Assembly: GCA_027482985.1 (NCBI GenBank)
Contig: JAIXVO010000801.1
Coordinates: 1-14,025, forward strand
Origin: Cyanobacteriota bacterium
GTDB lineage: Bacteria; Cyanobacteriota; Cyanobacteriia; Leptolyngbyales; Leptolyngbyaceae
Direction: 5' to 3'
Length of the DNA stretch: 14,025 nt
In this document: in pieces, positions 7,101 to 13,044 of the stretch
Numbering within the stretch: position 1 is the stretch's first letter
How the letters are laid out: each line of letters begins with the position of its first letter
Position numbers and translations under genes: made by a program
Notes under the pieces: model-generated
The model's database searches: none
What the model saw: the letters and a program-made list of their open reading frames with translations, nothing else
What the model was told of the DNA's origin: nothing

Positions 7101-10043
7101 ATCAATCGTGAACGGAATGCCATCGGCACTGGTTTGCGTAATGCTGGTTTGCAATAACTCATGGTCATCAGGATAAATCCGCTCAAACAGATCGTTATAG
7201 TTGGGTTCGGGCGTGGTGGGATCCAGCCCAAAGATCCGAAACGTTTCCTCTGACCAGGTAATTTTAGCCGTCGCCAGATTTAATTCCCAACTGCCTAAAT
7301 GAGCCACTTGTTGGGCTTCCAGTAGGGCGGTTTGGCTCTGCCGCAATTGGGCTTCCATCTGTTGCCGCTCGGCTTCGTACCGTTTGCGATCGCTAATGTT
7401 TTGAATCTGGGAAATGAAATGCAACGGCTGACCTTGTGGATCGCGTACCAGGGACACATTGAGCAAGATCCAGACGATATGTCCCTGCTGATGGAAGTAG
7501 CGCTTCTCCATCTGGTAGGTGGGAATTTCCCCATTGAGTAACTGCTGCACATAGCCCAGATCCACCGCCAAATCGTCGGGGTGGGTGATGTCCTGAAAGG
7601 TGAGCTGCAAGAGTTCCGCGGCGGGATAGCCCACAATTTGGCAAACGGCCTCATTGATTTGCAGCCAGCGTCCGGTGAGCGAGATGATCGCCATGCCAAT
7701 CGAGGCATCGGCAAAGGCGTGCCGAAATTGGGCTTCACTGGTGCGGAGGGCTGCTTCTATTTGCTTGCGCTCAGTAATGTCGCTGGCAATCCCCACAAAG
7801 CCCCCGATCTGCCCCTGCTCGTCGTATAACGCCGTCACTGAGAGCCGCACGGCCAACCGCGACCCATCCCGGCGAATATATGTCCACTCTTGCTCCTCCG
7901 CTTCACCCCGGCGGGCTTTCGCCACAAACACTTCAAACCCTGGTGCAATCGGTTCTCCCAATTCTTGCGAGAGTGCTGCTGCCCGCGCGATGACCTCGTC
8001 GCGATCGTGGATTCCAACTGGGGTCGTTTGTCCCACCATGTCGCTGGCCTGATAGCCCAACATGACCTCTGCTCCGTGGTTGAAGCTGCTAATGGTGCCG
8101 TCGATCGTGGTGGAAATAATGCTGTACTGGGCGCTGTTCAGCACCGCTGTTTGGAACATGACGCTTTGCTGCAACTGGAACTCGGCCTGTTGGCGGTAAG
8201 CCAGTTCTTCTTGCAGGCGGTGATAACTCACAATCAAGTCTTGTGTATGACCGACCACCTGCTGTTCCAGATCCTGATTCAGCTGTTGCAGGTGTTGGCG
8301 TTCCTGATGGCGTTGAGTCACATCCACCGTAAAAATGATGATGCCACCCACCTCCTGGGTGGCGGTGTACCAGGGGCGAATTTCCCAGTCGAGCCATTGC
8401 TCACTGCCATCAGCCCACAACCACAAATGATTTTCGCCCCGCTCCACTGCTCCTGCTAAGCAGCGTTGATGGATCAGCAGGCAGTGTTCTGGCAGGGTTG
8501 GCATCACCTCGTAGTACGATCGCCCCAGAATTGCCTCATGTTCCGTCAGTCGGTAGTCGGCTAACCAACGCTGACTGGCGGCAATGTAACGCATCTCGCG
8601 ATCGAACATAGCAATACTGGCGGGGGCATGCTGGATCAACAGTTGCAGTTTGGCCTCACTTTCCCGCAGCGCCAGTTCTGCTTGTCGCTGCTGAGTGACA
8701 TCATGAACGATGGCTAAAATCAGCGGTTCGGTGGTTGCCGGGAACTGGAGGAGGACGGCGTGCGCTTCCACCCAGCGGCGAGTGCCCCGCCGCCCAATGA
8801 GCTGGAATGCAAACACACCGGACTGCCCTGCTGCCACTTGTTGCAGCCAGTCGAGCCAGGGGGCGCGATCGGCTGGCGCGAGGAATGGTAACAAGTCGGC
8901 AGCGGGCAGTGCTTCCAGAGAGTCGATTTCCAGCATCATCAGCCCGGCGGGATTGATTTTCGTCACTGCCCCGACCACGGTACTGACCCAGACCCCCTCT
9001 GGTTCGGCTTCAAAAATGGCTCGGAATTCGTGTTCCCGGCGTTGCCAATCCAGTGTCCGGGCGATGACTTGCTGTTCTAAGTGAAGATTGGTTTGGTGCA
9101 GTTGGGCTTCTGCCTGTTGCCGCTGCCAGTCGAGCAGATTCAGCGATCGCGCATTCCAGCAAATTAAGCCCGTAAAAATGAGAATATCTAACGTGCGATC
9201 GAGGGCAAGATCAATTTTTTGCCCCTTGAAGGGTAATTGACTGAGCATCGCATTCAGACTGCCCAACACCAGCGGCAACCCAATCGCGAGGGGGAGTAAG
9301 CGCCGCACCATGAGACTGCCCACCCGATTGCTGGTGATCAGCGGCATCCAACCCTGATGCGGCACCGCACACAGCAGCGCAATACTCAGCAGTTGTAAGG
9401 CGATCGCCGTCGGCAGCGACATGCCCGTGTTCGAGCCAAATGTGTAAAACGCTAGATGATTGTAGATCAGCCCGACTAGCCCCACCAGGCTGATCACCCA
9501 CACCAGCCCAGCCCAGCCCTGCGCCAGCCGAATGTGAGGACGACGCAGATGCAGGCAGAGCAGACTCATCCCCGCACTGAGCAGGGCGATCGCGGTGTTG
9601 GGTGCCATCTGCCCCGCCAGCGCTACACTGCCGACAGGTTCGGGTTGCAGTAACACCAGCTGCCCAATGCCCAGATTCCGGTTTAAGATAAACTCCCCCA
9701 GGGTGAGCGTCGCGATCGCCAGCAGACTCCAGATAGCACCCCAGACATAGGCATGCCAATGGAACCCATTGCGGGCGGTGGGCTGTTGTGCCTGGTGCCA
9801 TCCCCTTAAAGCACTCCCAGCTAACATCAGACAGAGCGCCGTGTTGACTTTCATCGTCGGGAGTCCGGGGCCGATCGTGGTCAGCCAGGGGATGTGGAAT
9901 AGCCACCCGCCTAGCCCCCCCGCCCCGATCGCCAGGACGATGAAACAACAGGAGCGAGAGAGCGCTCGCGGCCGTTGAAATTCGCGATCGTGCGCAACAG
10001 ATGGGGGCATACGGGGAGCGGAATCCGACAGGGGATGAATCAT
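4104..10043 (-). CDS. Giant membrane-anchored hybrid histidine kinase, 7 PAS-GAF-HisKA-HATPase-REC
   Basis: This 1979-residue inner-membrane sensor has about eight hydrophobic segments in residues 30-300, including three copies of an M-x-x-[N/P]-T-A helix near 64, 146 and 208. A coiled coil (305-335) leads to seven PAS domains at roughly 337-450, 462-577, 627-757, 768-886, 906-1020, 1030-1140 and 1152-1272. A phytochrome-type GAF follows (1288-1472), with Cys1412 at the usual bilin position but Tyr1413 where His is usual. The transmitter is intact: H1509 in MSHELRTP, N-box N1627, G1 box DTGVGI (1670-1675), F-box FEAF, G2 box GTGLGL (1699-1704). The receiver has D1769/D1770, D1813 and K1867. 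A helical tail (1899-1975) resembles the C-terminal tail of many cyanobacterial hybrid kinases; I see no convincing Hpt histidine motif. No clear Shine-Dalgarno precedes the ATG. A second ATG is at residue 12, and an in-frame stop lies 14 codons upstream. It probably shares a transcript with the kinase 16 bp downstream. The signal is unknown. Confidence 0.96.
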   Translation of the reverse strand: MIHPLSDSAPRMPPSVAHDREFQRPRALSRSCCFIVLAIGAGGLGGWLFHIPWLTTIGPGLPTMKVNTALCLMLAGSALRGWHQAQQPTARNGFHWHAYVWGAIWSLLAIATLTLGEFILNRNLGIGQLVLLQPEPVGSVALAGQMAPNTAIALLSAGMSLLCLHLRRPHIRLAQGWAGLVWVISLVGLVGLIYNHLAFYTFGSNTGMSLPTAIALQLLSIALLCAVPHQGWMPLITSNRVGSLMVRRLLPLAIGLPLVLGSLNAMLSQLPFKGQKIDLALDRTLDILIFTGLICWNARSLNLLDWQRQQAEAQLHQTNLHLEQQVIARTLDWQRREHEFRAIFEAEPEGVWVSTVVGAVTKINPAGLMMLEIDSLEALPAADLLPFLAPADRAPWLDWLQQVAAGQSGVFAFQLIGRRGTRRWVEAHAVLLQFPATTEPLILAIVHDVTQQRQAELALRESEAKLQLLIQHAPASIAMFDREMRYIAASQRWLADYRLTEHEAILGRSYYEVMPTLPEHCLLIHQRCLAGAVERGENHLWLWADGSEQWLDWEIRPWYTATQEVGGIIIFTVDVTQRHQERQHLQQLNQDLEQQVVGHTQDLIVSYHRLQEELAYRQQAEFQLQQSVMFQTAVLNSAQYSIISTTIDGTISSFNHGAEVMLGYQASDMVGQTTPVGIHDRDEVIARAAALSQELGEPIAPGFEVFVAKARRGEAEEQEWTYIRRDGSRLAVRLSVTALYDEQGQIGGFVGIASDITERKQIEAALRTSEAQFRHAFADASIGMAIISLTGRWLQINEAVCQIVGYPAAELLQLTFQDITHPDDLAVDLGYVQQLLNGEIPTYQMEKRYFHQQGHIVWILLNVSLVRDPQGQPLHFISQIQNISDRKRYEAERQQMEAQLRQSQTALLEAQQVAHLGSWELNLATAKITWSEETFRIFGLDPTTPEPNYNDLFERIYPDDHELLQTSITQTSADGIPFTIDLRIYHTDGSVRYMEAKGKPVHNAEGAIVGLFGTALDITDRKRVEAALRHSEATNRALISAIPDLLIRIRGDGTYLDFLANSGINFIDPHQVKHELSIYDVLPYNQAKERLGYIQQVLQTQEIFNYEYELVVHNQTLYEEARIIPMQEDEVLVVIRDIRDRKLAEAALRLSEERLQLALEASGDGLWDWNVQTGETYCSPQYVTMLGYSPAELEITFATWQDLVHPEDLPWVLHLLTTHLQDPSGTQSYAYDYRLRARDGAWKWVATYGKVVARDPQGLPLRMIGTHRDITNRKQAEFLLQETAARNSATTYILQQMRQTLDLQTIFATTTQELRRTLQCDRVLIYRFNPDWSGVVVAEAVGQGWRSAIATLTNPASAVPCLDHDQCIVQQWDSQLPTTTDTQVQANQGGIFAAGQPYLTVSDIAQTDFDPCYREFLQQLEVRAYVIVPIFSNHKLWGLLASYANAQPRTWQDSEVQVASQIATQLGIAIAQVELFTQVQEQSQALQQAKEAAEVANQAKSIFLANMSHELRTPLNVILGFTQLLRRDPALTAEQQATMHLVHRSGEHLLSLINDVLDLAKIEADQTALVAERFDLSVLLQTVQTMMHPPAAAKHLQLQFTLPADLPQFITADAPKLRQILINLLSNAIKFTDFGQVTLHLELTLATGDRPLPPAATSQPTHTLHFVITDTGVGIAAADQEHIFEAFTQANSERFSSTGTGLGLTISRRFARAMGGDITVTSQLGQGSRFRLSLPLDPGAANQPPLTAAQRQFGGVAPNQPSYRILVVDDDPNNRLLLSALMTQLGMTVQTATNGLAAVECWQQWRPHLIWMDLRMPLMDGYEATDQIRQRELQTAEHTIIIALTAQSLLRDRTLAIAAGCDDFVTKPFDENWLFDKMTQYLNLQIIYTTETASSSPCPPAPFTPTQLAAMPAEWLAALYNAAQVCDEEAIDQLLQEIPTAQAALAVHLQQLTHDYQFGQIKRLLRDYQQHRESHEFNP

Positions 10044-10136
10044 GGATTGAGAGGTCGACGCAGTGCTGCAAAGCTGTCCTCGCTAGCGGTGGGCAAGCGG
10101 CAGGCGACGGATTGATCCAGGGCAGCGGACACTCAA

Positions 10137-10187
10137 CCCAGATCCAGTCGAGGCTGGCGGGATGGCTTAAACCTTCCCCAGATCCAG
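10137..10187. repeat. Direct repeat CCCAGATCCAG, two copies 40 bp apart
   Basis: CCCAGATCCAG occurs at 10137-10147 and again at 10177-10187, exactly 40 bp start to start, with a shorter relative GATCCAGG at 10114. The copies lie in the leader between the candidate promoter and the giant kinase start. An inverted repeat TTAAACC (10167-10173) / GGTTTAA (10198-10204) encloses the second copy. They may be a regulator site or part of a folded leader; function is not known. Confidence 0.5.
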
Positions 10188-10221
10188 CACAGCTATTGGT
10201 TTAAAAAGGTAGGCAGGGAAA

Positions 10222-10250
10222 ATAATGAAGTTATATTTCTCGATTGTAAA
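10222..10250 (-). promoter_or_regulatory. Candidate sigma-70 type promoter for the two kinase genes
   Basis: On the minus strand TTTACA (10250-10245) is separated by 17 bases from CATTAT (10227-10222), in a locally AT-rich stretch just after the response regulator gene. It would start transcription near 10215 and leave a leader of about 170 bases before the giant kinase ATG at 10043. Both hexamers differ from the consensus, so this is a prediction only; read-through from the regulator gene is the alternative. Confidence 0.4.
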
Positions 10251-10276
10251 TAATTGAAAAGTTGCACTTCCAGCGA

Positions 10277-12337
10277 TCAGCTGGATGCCGGGGGCGAGAA
10301 GTGGCGATCGCTCAGCGGTTGGCACTGCACCAACACATACAGCGGTTGTTGCTCACTGTCCTGCACCAGCGTTAAGTTGACCTGCACCAGCGCCGTGCGA
10401 TCGCCCTTGACCTGCCACCGCAACTTCAGTTGACTGGTTAGGATGGTTGCCTGCCAGATTTGCTGTAACTGTTGTTGCCACAGTGGTTGATCAACCGGCT
10501 CAATGATTGCCGTGATTGGGATAGTCAGTAACTCGGTGGCACTATACCCCAGCCTGTGGCAGAGGGCGGGATTCACTTTGAGCCAGCGATCTGCGCTCCC
10601 CACCCAGCCTACCCCCACGGTTAAGGCGGCAAAGGCATGCCGAAATTGGGCTTCACTTTCCTGTAAAGCGGTGCGCACCGTGAGTAACTGTTCATTGCGG
10701 ATTGTTAATTGACGCTGTTGTTGCTGCAAGATCAGCTGGTACTTGATCCGGGCTAACACTTCCTCAGCCTGGAACGGTTTGGTGATGTAATCAGCTCCCC
10801 CTACCGTAAACGCTTTCATCTTGTCTGCTGGATCATCCAGGGCACTCAAAAAAAGTACTGGGATGGTGCGGGTGGCGACGTTGGTTTGGAGGGCCGCACA
10901 GACTTCATACCCATTCATGCCGGGCATTTTGATATCTAGCAAGATCAGATTGGGGGGTTGCGAGGCGATCGCCTCCAGCGCATCCTCACCATTGCTCGCT
11001 TTCCGGACTTTATACCCATGCCCAGCCAAAATTGCCGATAGCACTCTCAAGTTGTTGGGTTGATCATCCACTAACAAAATATTGGCGTAAACAGCGGACT
11101 TGCCTGCGGCTTCAAGCACTGGATTGGGCCCAGTCACGGGGGTAATCGGCGGGGGCACGGGTGGCAACTGAGTGGGGAGACGGCGATCGAGCTGTTGTTG
11201 CCAGCGGACTCGTTCCAGGCGACTAATCACCCGTGTGACCAATTCTGGTCCCACCAGGGGCTGACTCACAAAATCATCCACCCCACTGGCAAACAGGCGT
11301 TGCACTGACTCTGGATCGTGGTGTGCTGTCATCGCCAGAATCGGTAAATCGCCCCAGACTGGATCCTGGCGAATTTGATGACACAGGTGCAAACTATTAA
11401 AAGTCAGCAGTTCTAAGTTCAGGATTAACAACTGCGGCTGGGCTTGCGGGAGCACTCGCCAAAATGTTTCAGGCTGATGGAGTCGGGTCACTTCAATGCC
11501 CCAGGGACACAGGAGATAATGCACAGCTTCCAGGGTGGCGCGATCGGCATCTACGATCATGACGCGGGTGGTTTGGGGGAAAGCTGCTGGCATGATGGGC
11601 TGGGTGGCAGGGAGTGCGGTGGCAGGAGAGCGGGACGGCAACTCAGGAGCCAGCGCAAGCGGGGGGGGGTTGAGGCGGTAGCCCAGACCATAAACGGTTT
11701 CGATCAGGTCGGTTGTCATGCCGACTGCTTTCAGTTTCTGCCGCAATTCTTTAATGTGATTGGTGACGGTGCCTTCCATCGGAGAGACATCCGCAGGCCA
11801 AATGCGATCGAGAATGGCACTCCGACTAAAGACCCGTTGTGGGTTTTGTAAGAACAGTTCGAGTAACCCATATTCCTTTGGCGTTAAGGTTAACAGGTGC
11901 CCACGATAAGTGACTTCTGGCACCACGGGGTTGAGGCACAGGTCGCCCCAGGTCATGGCGGGCGGCACCAGGGACAGATCTTTGCGGCGTAGCAAGGCTC
12001 GCACTCGTGCCATGACTTCTACCAAATCGAGCGGCTTGGTGACGTAATCGTCCGCGCCGGCATCCAGCGCCCCTGCCATGCGATCGCGGGTCTGTTCGGC
12101 AGTGAGCAATAACACCGGGGTGCTTTTGCCCTGCGCCCGGAGGTGCTGACAAAATTCGATCCCATCGCCATGGGGTAAGGTCACAGCGGCGATGATCAGG
12201 TCGTAGGTGTAAGCTTTCGTCAGACTCAGTCCTGCGCTCTGGTGGGTGGCTACGTCTACGCTGTAGGCGTAACTGCTCAAAGTCTTGGTTAGTAAAGCAC
12301 TGCTAAATTGGTCAGCGTCCAAGATCAAAATCTTCAT
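10277..12337 (-). CDS. Multi-receiver DNA-binding response regulator, REC-wHTH-REC-REC-PAS
   Basis: This 686-residue cytoplasmic regulator joins five modules. REC1 (2-118) keeps T79 and K101 but has Ala51 where the phosphoacceptor Asp belongs (DLIIAAVTLP) and LDAD in place of the VDDE-type acidic cluster. An OmpR/PhoB winged helix follows (126-224; recognition-helix region GTVTNHIKELRQKL, wing YGLGYRL). A Pro-rich linker leads to REC2 (257-376), which has Asn307 in place of Asp and Gln359 in place of Lys. A second Pro-rich linker leads to REC3 (419-535), which is intact (D423/D424, D468, K520). A PAS domain ends the protein (562-676) with no enzymatic output. OmpR-family regulators are usually about 230 residues with a single receiver, so this is three times the normal size. 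It most likely binds DNA with phosphorylation sensed only at REC3, perhaps from the adjacent kinases; that partnership is inferred. The ATG opens directly into the receiver fold; no strong Shine-Dalgarno is visible. Confidence 0.95.
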   Translation of the reverse strand: MKILILDADQFSSALLTKTLSSYAYSVDVATHQSAGLSLTKAYTYDLIIAAVTLPHGDGIEFCQHLRAQGKSTPVLLLTAEQTRDRMAGALDAGADDYVTKPLDLVEVMARVRALLRRKDLSLVPPAMTWGDLCLNPVVPEVTYRGHLLTLTPKEYGLLELFLQNPQRVFSRSAILDRIWPADVSPMEGTVTNHIKELRQKLKAVGMTTDLIETVYGLGYRLNPPPLALAPELPSRSPATALPATQPIMPAAFPQTTRVMIVDADRATLEAVHYLLCPWGIEVTRLHQPETFWRVLPQAQPQLLILNLELLTFNSLHLCHQIRQDPVWGDLPILAMTAHHDPESVQRLFASGVDDFVSQPLVGPELVTRVISRLERVRWQQQLDRRLPTQLPPVPPPITPVTGPNPVLEAAGKSAVYANILLVDDQPNNLRVLSAILAGHGYKVRKASNGEDALEAIASQPPNLILLDIKMPGMNGYEVCAALQTNVATRTIPVLFLSALDDPADKMKAFTVGGADYITKPFQAEEVLARIKYQLILQQQQRQLTIRNEQLLTVRTALQESEAQFRHAFAALTVGVGWVGSADRWLKVNPALCHRLGYSATELLTIPITAIIEPVDQPLWQQQLQQIWQATILTSQLKLRWQVKGDRTALVQVNLTLVQDSEQQPLYVLVQCQPLSDRHFSPPASS

Positions 12338-12392
12338 AAGGCTAGGGCTGGCAGGTCAGGGTGGCGCATTTGGGCAGTCTATCTGGGATTAA

Positions 12393-12398
12393 ATCATA
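12393..12398 (-). promoter_or_regulatory. Possible -10 box of the response regulator gene
   Basis: The minus strand carries TATGAT at 12398-12393, five of six bases of the -10 consensus, about 55 bp before the ATG at 12337. No good -35 hexamer sits at the right distance, so if real it would probably depend on an activator. Weak evidence. Confidence 0.25.
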
Positions 12399-12561
12399 GC
12401 CTTAACACTGATGTGAACTGACTGCAACTGTCCCAGTGCCGAAACTGCCAGTGTTCCCTAGGGCCTTTGGGCTGGCAGACAAAATGAGTGACAGGGCGGA
12501 TTGGTGGGGAAATCGCCCCTCCTATGCGGTTGGGGTAGTTCTCAACGGCGGACTCATGCGG

Positions 12562-12614
12562 CTCAATCAGCTCTAGATTGAGGTGATTCACAAAGTTACA
12601 AAGTGATTCTCAAT
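12562..12614. repeat. Clustered inverted and direct repeats, candidate operator
   Basis: CTCAAT (12562-12567), ATTGAG (12577-12582) and CTCAAT (12609-12614) alternate in orientation. Between the last two, GTGATTCACAA (12583-12593) and GTGATTCTCAA (12603-12613) match at 10 of 11 positions and are exactly 20 bp, two helical turns, apart. GTGATTCAC is itself a near-perfect palindrome. Tandem sites at such spacing suit OmpR-type regulators, but no known consensus is matched. Confidence 0.4.
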
Positions 12615-12749
12615 TTAGTCTGTTGAGGGTGCACCGTCGATGAGGAAGTCCCTCAAAATTCCAATTTAATGATCAGACTGTCAGATTTTTCTGAGGTTTT
12701 AATCAGCTTTGGGCGGTGCGATCGCAACCTTCTCAATCCCATCTCGCAA

Positions 12750-12789
12750 CGGTGGTTCCAGCCTGACTGAACGGACAGTGGAACCACTG
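12750..12789. repeat. Inverted repeat / stem-loop GTGGTTCCA-TGGAACCAC
   Basis: GTGGTTCCA (12752-12760) pairs perfectly with TGGAACCAC (12779-12787). A G-T wobble (12751/12788) and a C-G pair (12750/12789) extend it to 11 bp. Inside, CTG (12763-12765) can pair with CAG (12776-12778) across a two-base bulge, leaving a 10-base loop. No T-run follows on either strand, so it is not a standard terminator. It may be an RNA structure or a protein-binding palindrome. Confidence 0.6.
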
Positions 12790-12873
12790 GACAGATGCTT
12801 AACTGCCGGCTGCAAAGTTGAGTCAGAGGCGATTCGGGATTTGCCAGGTGAAGGCGATGATTCCCTCAATTGG

Positions 12874-12896
12874 CTGCATCAAAATTATCAATGCAG
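12874..12896. repeat. Inverted repeat CTGCAT-ATGCAG with AT-rich loop
   Basis: CTGCAT at 12874-12879 and ATGCAG at 12891-12896 are perfect inverted copies around an 11-base AT-rich loop. The site lies about 150 bp upstream of the transporter start, a plausible place for an operator. Six-base arms are weak evidence. Confidence 0.3.
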
Positions 12897-12934
12897 TGGC
12901 TGGTAAAAAGTAATGGTACAAAGTGCCAACCCCC

Positions 12935-12963
12935 TGCAAAGCAGTTGCCAAAAATCATAAAAT
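12935..12963 (+). promoter_or_regulatory. Possible weak promoter of the transporter gene
   Basis: TAAAAT (12958-12963) is a five-of-six -10 match. A poor -35 candidate, TGCAAA (12935-12940), lies 17 bases upstream. Transcription would begin near 12970 and leave a leader of about 75 bases before the ATG at 13045. Confidence 0.25.
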
Positions 12964-13044
12964 TAAAAACCCGCACCCCTATGTCAGCCCCCGCATGGGT
13001 CTGAGGTTTTGCTTTCACCGCACCCGACAGGTTTGGAACCAGCT

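Larger units (their letters stand above)
12690..13010. repeat. Direct repeat TCTGAGGTTTT, two copies 310 bp apart
   Basis: TCTGAGGTTTT occurs at 12690-12700 and 13000-13010. Both copies are followed by GCTTT, directly in the second and after five extra bases in the first. The second copy ends 34 bp before the transporter start. They could be a regulator site or the remnant of a small duplication. Confidence 0.4.
12338..13044. other. 707 bp divergent intergenic region without a supported gene
   Basis: This stretch lies between the divergent starts of the response regulator (12337, minus) and the transporter (13045, plus). The short frames in it have no recognisable motif, weak starts and no ribosome binding site, so I call no protein. 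It does hold a repeat cluster at 12562-12614, small hairpins at 12641-12655 (TGAGG/CCTCA) and 12681-12694 (TCAGA/TCTGA), a HIP1 site at 12718, a long stem-loop at 12750-12789, a CTGCAT/ATGCAG inverted repeat at 12874-12896 and an 11 bp direct repeat at 12690 and 13000. No hairpin is followed by a convincing T-run, so I call no terminator. Confidence 0.7.

Noticed and set aside
9211..10071. Long minus-strand frame overlapping the start of the giant kinase (286 codons)
   Set aside because: It is a shadow in another frame: no hydrophobic pattern or motif of its own, while the kinase frame encodes a clear membrane domain.
10270..10284. Hairpin CCAGC-GATCA-GCTGG over the stop codon of the response regulator as a terminator
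   Set aside because: Stem of five pairs and no T-run directly after it on the minus strand.
12394..12591. 65-codon minus-strand frame upstream of the response regulator
   Set aside because: No ribosome binding site or motif; it covers the likely promoter region of the regulator.
12583..12600. NtcA or CRP-type binding site
   Set aside because: The spacing and half-sites do not fit GTA-N8-TAC or TGTGA-N6-TCACA.
12709..12906. 65-codon plus-strand frame in the intergenic region
   Set aside because: It needs a TTG start without a ribosome binding site, shows no family motif, and runs through the perfect stem-loop at 12750-12789.
12974..13010. ACCC..ATG / CAT-GGGT hairpin followed by TTTT as a terminator before the transporter
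   Set aside because: The stem is interrupted and short, and it sits in the expected leader of the transporter gene with no upstream plus-strand gene to terminate.
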